Below are positions 7,029 to 8,905 of a stretch of DNA of 8,905 nucleotides, in pieces (the stretch's first letter is position 1; every line of letters begins with the position of its first letter). Below the pieces are notes generated by a model. That model saw nothing but the letters and a program-made list of their open reading frames with translations. It searched no databases and was not told the DNA's origin. The stretch covers positions 1-8,905 of the forward strand of contig JANMNT010000353.1 in the NCBI GenBank assembly GCA_031368465.1, read 5' to 3'. Position numbers and translations under genes: made by a program. Source of the DNA: UKL13-2 sp031368465. Lineage in GTDB: Bacteria > Pseudomonadota > Gammaproteobacteria > Burkholderiales > Usitatibacteraceae.

Positions 7029-7122
7029 AACGAACCATTGTGTATGGCTGCTGCGGAAGGTTGCTTCCGACGTAACGTACTCAACGACTTGAACCCGCTA
7101 ACGCAACCTTGAAGCGCACCCC

Positions 7123-7854
7123 ATGACCTATTGCGTCGGCGTAAAACTTGAGAATGGCCTTGTATTTGCCTCGGATTCGCGGACCAACGCGGGCTTGGAC
7201 AATATCTCCAAATTCTGCAAGATGAATGTGTTTGAAAAAGCCGGTGATCGCGTTATCGTGTTGCTGAGTTCGGGAACGCTCGCCGGCACCCAAGCGGTGA
7301 TTGGCGTACTGACCCAGCGCTGTGCGGCGGGCAATGGAACGCCGAATCTCTGGAACGCTGCGACGATGTTTGATGTGGCGATGTTGGTGGCAGACGGCAT
7401 GCGCGACATTGAGCGGCGCGACGGCGAGTACCTTGCGCGCGCCGAGCTTGCGTTTAATGCCTCTTTCATCGTCGGCGGGCAAATTCGAGGCGAGCCGATG
7501 CGCCTGTTTCGTATCTACGCCGAAGGTAATTTTATTGAAGCCGGTAACGACACGCCATTCCTGCAGACGGGCGAAACCAAATACGGTAAGCCCATCATTG
7601 ATCGCGTGATTTCACTTTCAACGCCGCTGGCCGACGTCATCAAGTGTGTGCTGGTGTCGTTTGATTCAACCATGCGCAGCAATCTCTCCGTCGGCATGCC
7701 GATTGATCTCATCTGCTACGAGGTAGATTCGTTTGAGGTGCAAAAGCGCCGCCGCTTTGATCACGGCGATAGCTATTTTGCGGACCTCAGCAGCGAATGG
7801 GGTGCCGGCATACGCCAGGTATTTCGCGAGTTGCCGGAATTACCTTGGTCGTGA
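7123..7854 (+). CDS. Anbu, proteasome-type (HslV-like) peptidase
   Basis: The 243-residue product is an Anbu (bacterial ancestral beta-subunit type) protein of the Ntn-hydrolase proteasome superfamily. These assemble into open-ring or helical particles in the cytoplasm. MTYCVG begins directly with Thr2, which becomes the N-terminal nucleophile once Met is removed. GLVFASDSRTNAGLDNIS (12-29) contains D18, and K33 follows; these suit the Thr-Asp-Lys centre of proteasome beta subunits. RVIVLLSSGTLAGTQAVIGV (43-62) and FNASFIVGGQI are typical of the family, as is the length. A possible weak ribosome site, GAAG, lies at 7111-7114. The transglutaminase gene follows after 46 bp. The pair is commonly found with an ATP-grasp amidoligase and an alpha-E protein, neither seen here. 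Substrate and activity of Anbu are poorly known. Confidence 0.93.
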   Translation: MTYCVGVKLENGLVFASDSRTNAGLDNISKFCKMNVFEKAGDRVIVLLSSGTLAGTQAVIGVLTQRCAAGNGTPNLWNAATMFDVAMLVADGMRDIERRDGEYLARAELAFNASFIVGGQIRGEPMRLFRIYAEGNFIEAGNDTPFLQTGETKYGKPIIDRVISLSTPLADVIKCVLVSFDSTMRSNLSVGMPIDLICYEVDSFEVQKRRRFDHGDSYFADLSSEWGAGIRQVFRELPELPWS

Positions 7855-7900
7855 AATCGATCGCTTCGCTGAGTCTCTATTTTGATATTGGAACCTAGTC

Positions 7901-8713
7901 ATGCAAATTCGCGTTGGCTTTGAAATGATTTACGAATGTCCGCAACCGACGCCGATGATATTCACCTTACACGTGCATTCGTCGCGCGTGTCTGACCTGG
8001 TCGGTCGTGACGAGTTGAAATTCGATCCGCCGGTGCCGCGCAGTGCGTATCGCGACGGCTTTGGCAATTGGTGTACTCGTATCGTCGCACCCGCGGGACG
8101 CACCACCGTCTCGGCCGATGCCCTCGTCAACGATACCGGCCAACCTGATGTGCTGTCACCCGGCGCACAGCAAGTTGCCGTGCAGGATTTGCCAGAGGAG
8201 ACGCTTGTCTATCTGCTCGGCAGTCGCTACTGTGAGACGGATCGCCTTGCCGACATCGCGTGGAATCTTTTCGGCCAAACGCCGACAGGCTGGGATCGCG
8301 TGCAAGCGGTGTGCGATTACGTCCATCGACACATCAAGTTCGGCTACGAGAACGCGCGTATGACGCGCTCAGCCCTTGAGGCCTATTACGACAAGACCGG
8401 CGTCTGCCGCGACTACGCGCATCTCGCGGTCGCGTTTTGCCGCTGCCTGAATATTCCGACGCGCTACTGCACCGGCTATCTCGGCGATATCGGCACGCCG
8501 AAACCATGGGGCACGATGGACTTCGCGGCGTGGTTTGAGGTATTCCTCGATGGTCGCTGGCACACCTTTGATGCCCGTAACAACACGCCGCGTATTGGAC
8601 GTGTGTTGATCGCGCGCGGGCGCGACGCGAGTGATGTTGCACTCTCGACCACCTTTGGGCCGAATACCCTGACAAGCTTCAACGTTTGGACGGACGAGGT
8701 GGGTGGCGACTGA
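7901..8713 (+). CDS. Transglutaminase-like protein, Anbu-associated
   Basis: The 270-residue product has an N-terminal beta-rich region (about 1-95; bacterial transglutaminase N-domain type). A papain-like transglutaminase core follows. The nucleophile block is GVCRDYAHL with C169, preceded by VCDYVHRHIKFGY and followed by IPTRYCTGYLGDIG. The last catalytic block reads MDFAAWFEVFLDGRWHTFDA: Asp224 is in place, but the position that holds the catalytic His in the common HAW motif is Ala209. From memory, Ala or Ser here may be frequent in this subfamily. The reaction could be peptidase, amidase or transamidation; it is not determined by sequence. GGAA at 7890-7893, seven bases before ATG, supports the start. 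It is probably in one operon with Anbu. Confidence 0.9.
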   Translation: MQIRVGFEMIYECPQPTPMIFTLHVHSSRVSDLVGRDELKFDPPVPRSAYRDGFGNWCTRIVAPAGRTTVSADALVNDTGQPDVLSPGAQQVAVQDLPEETLVYLLGSRYCETDRLADIAWNLFGQTPTGWDRVQAVCDYVHRHIKFGYENARMTRSALEAYYDKTGVCRDYAHLAVAFCRCLNIPTRYCTGYLGDIGTPKPWGTMDFAAWFEVFLDGRWHTFDARNNTPRIGRVLIARGRDASDVALSTTFGPNTLTSFNVWTDEVGGD

Positions 8714-8724
8714 GCAGTTTAGAC

Positions 8725-8905
8725 TTACTTAACGCAGACTCTAAAACTCGCCGTAAAGCTTGGGCTGGGCGCGGAGACGCTGCCGACAAAGATTCCCTTT
8801 GGATTGATGCGGACGTTTGTCACCAACGGATCGCAGCCTGCCGTACCGGGCACTGGCACATAGTTCCAACTGACACCACCATCGCTTGAGAAATCAACAT
8901 CATCG
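8725..8905 (-). CDS. C-terminal end of an exported protein with an FSSDGG/NPKG module (N-terminus beyond right edge)
   Basis: On the minus strand a frame is open from the right edge to TAA (8727-8725), giving 59 residues. It reads DDVDFSSDGGVSWNYVPVPG, then CDPLVTNVRINPKGIFVG and ends SPSFTASFRVCVK. The pattern of FS(N/D)GG, a Tyr/Pro strand, V(T)xxRxNPKG and a closing beta strand resembles the C-terminal part of secreted repeat proteins (DUF11-like) in betaproteobacteria; this is recall, not a search. Two Cys (residues 24 and 57 of the fragment) could pair if the protein is exported. The stop is 11 bp from that of the transglutaminase gene, so the genes converge with almost no space for a terminator. 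Confidence 0.75.
   Translation of the reverse strand, partial: DDVDFSSDGGVSWNYVPVPGTAGCDPLVTNVRINPKGIFVGSVSAPSPSFTASFRVCVK

Noticed and set aside
5713..7077. A shared 12-mer CCGACGTAACGT at about 5713 and 7067 as a regulatory repeat
   Set aside because: A 12-base coincidence is expected by chance in this length, and one copy lies in a doubtful reading frame.
6885..7112. GTG-started frame of 75 codons straight after the transporter stop
   Set aside because: No ribosome site, no recognisable features, and it runs across the palindromes and the candidate promoter.

Overview
The window reads as chromosomal DNA of a Gram-negative proteobacterium, most likely a betaproteobacterium near the Burkholderiales. 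This is inference from gene content: an OmpA with a periplasmic peptidoglycan-binding domain, an exported lipoprotein with a proteobacterial-type ice-binding (DUF3494) start, Dps, the Anbu protease with its transglutaminase partner, and a C-terminal 'FSSDGG...NPKG' module of a kind I associate with secreted betaproteobacterial proteins. No phage, IS, CRISPR, rRNA or tRNA feature was found.

Layout. (1) 1-1931, minus strand: a large lipoprotein gene, open at the left edge, with five tandem Ig-like domains followed by the first residues of an ice-binding domain. The long plus-strand frames here are antisense shadows. (2) 1932-2511: a 580-bp divergent region, mostly without a convincing gene. (3) 2512-4244: an OmpA-family porin and, 2 nt after its stop, a Dps ferroxidase/nucleoid protein, closed by a probable terminator. 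(4) 4364-4549: a small one-helix membrane protein. (5) 4709-5290: a flavodoxin-fold NAD(P)H:quinone oxidoreductase with a TTG start. (6) 5291-5861: a poorly understood stretch holding an unrecognised 80-residue ORF and a short ORF whose TAA overlaps the next ATG (TAATG). (7) 5862-6884: an AI-2E family membrane transporter. (8) 6885-7122: a gap with palindromes and a candidate promoter. (9) 7123-8713: Anbu (proteasome-like peptidase) and then a transglutaminase-like protein. (10) 8725-8905, minus strand: the C-terminal end of a probable exported protein, convergent with the transglutaminase gene.

How it fits together. The left half is about the cell envelope and stress: a surface or periplasmic lipoprotein divergent from OmpA, then Dps and a quinone reductase, both consistent with oxidative-stress protection. 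The right half has the Anbu-transglutaminase pair. In many genomes this pair sits with a circularly permuted ATP-grasp amidoligase and an alpha-E protein, in a proposed peptide-tagging and processing system; neither of those two is in this window. That incomplete pair, with alanine at the usual catalytic-histidine position of the transglutaminase, is the best lead for unexplained biology. I see no clearly new multi-gene system.
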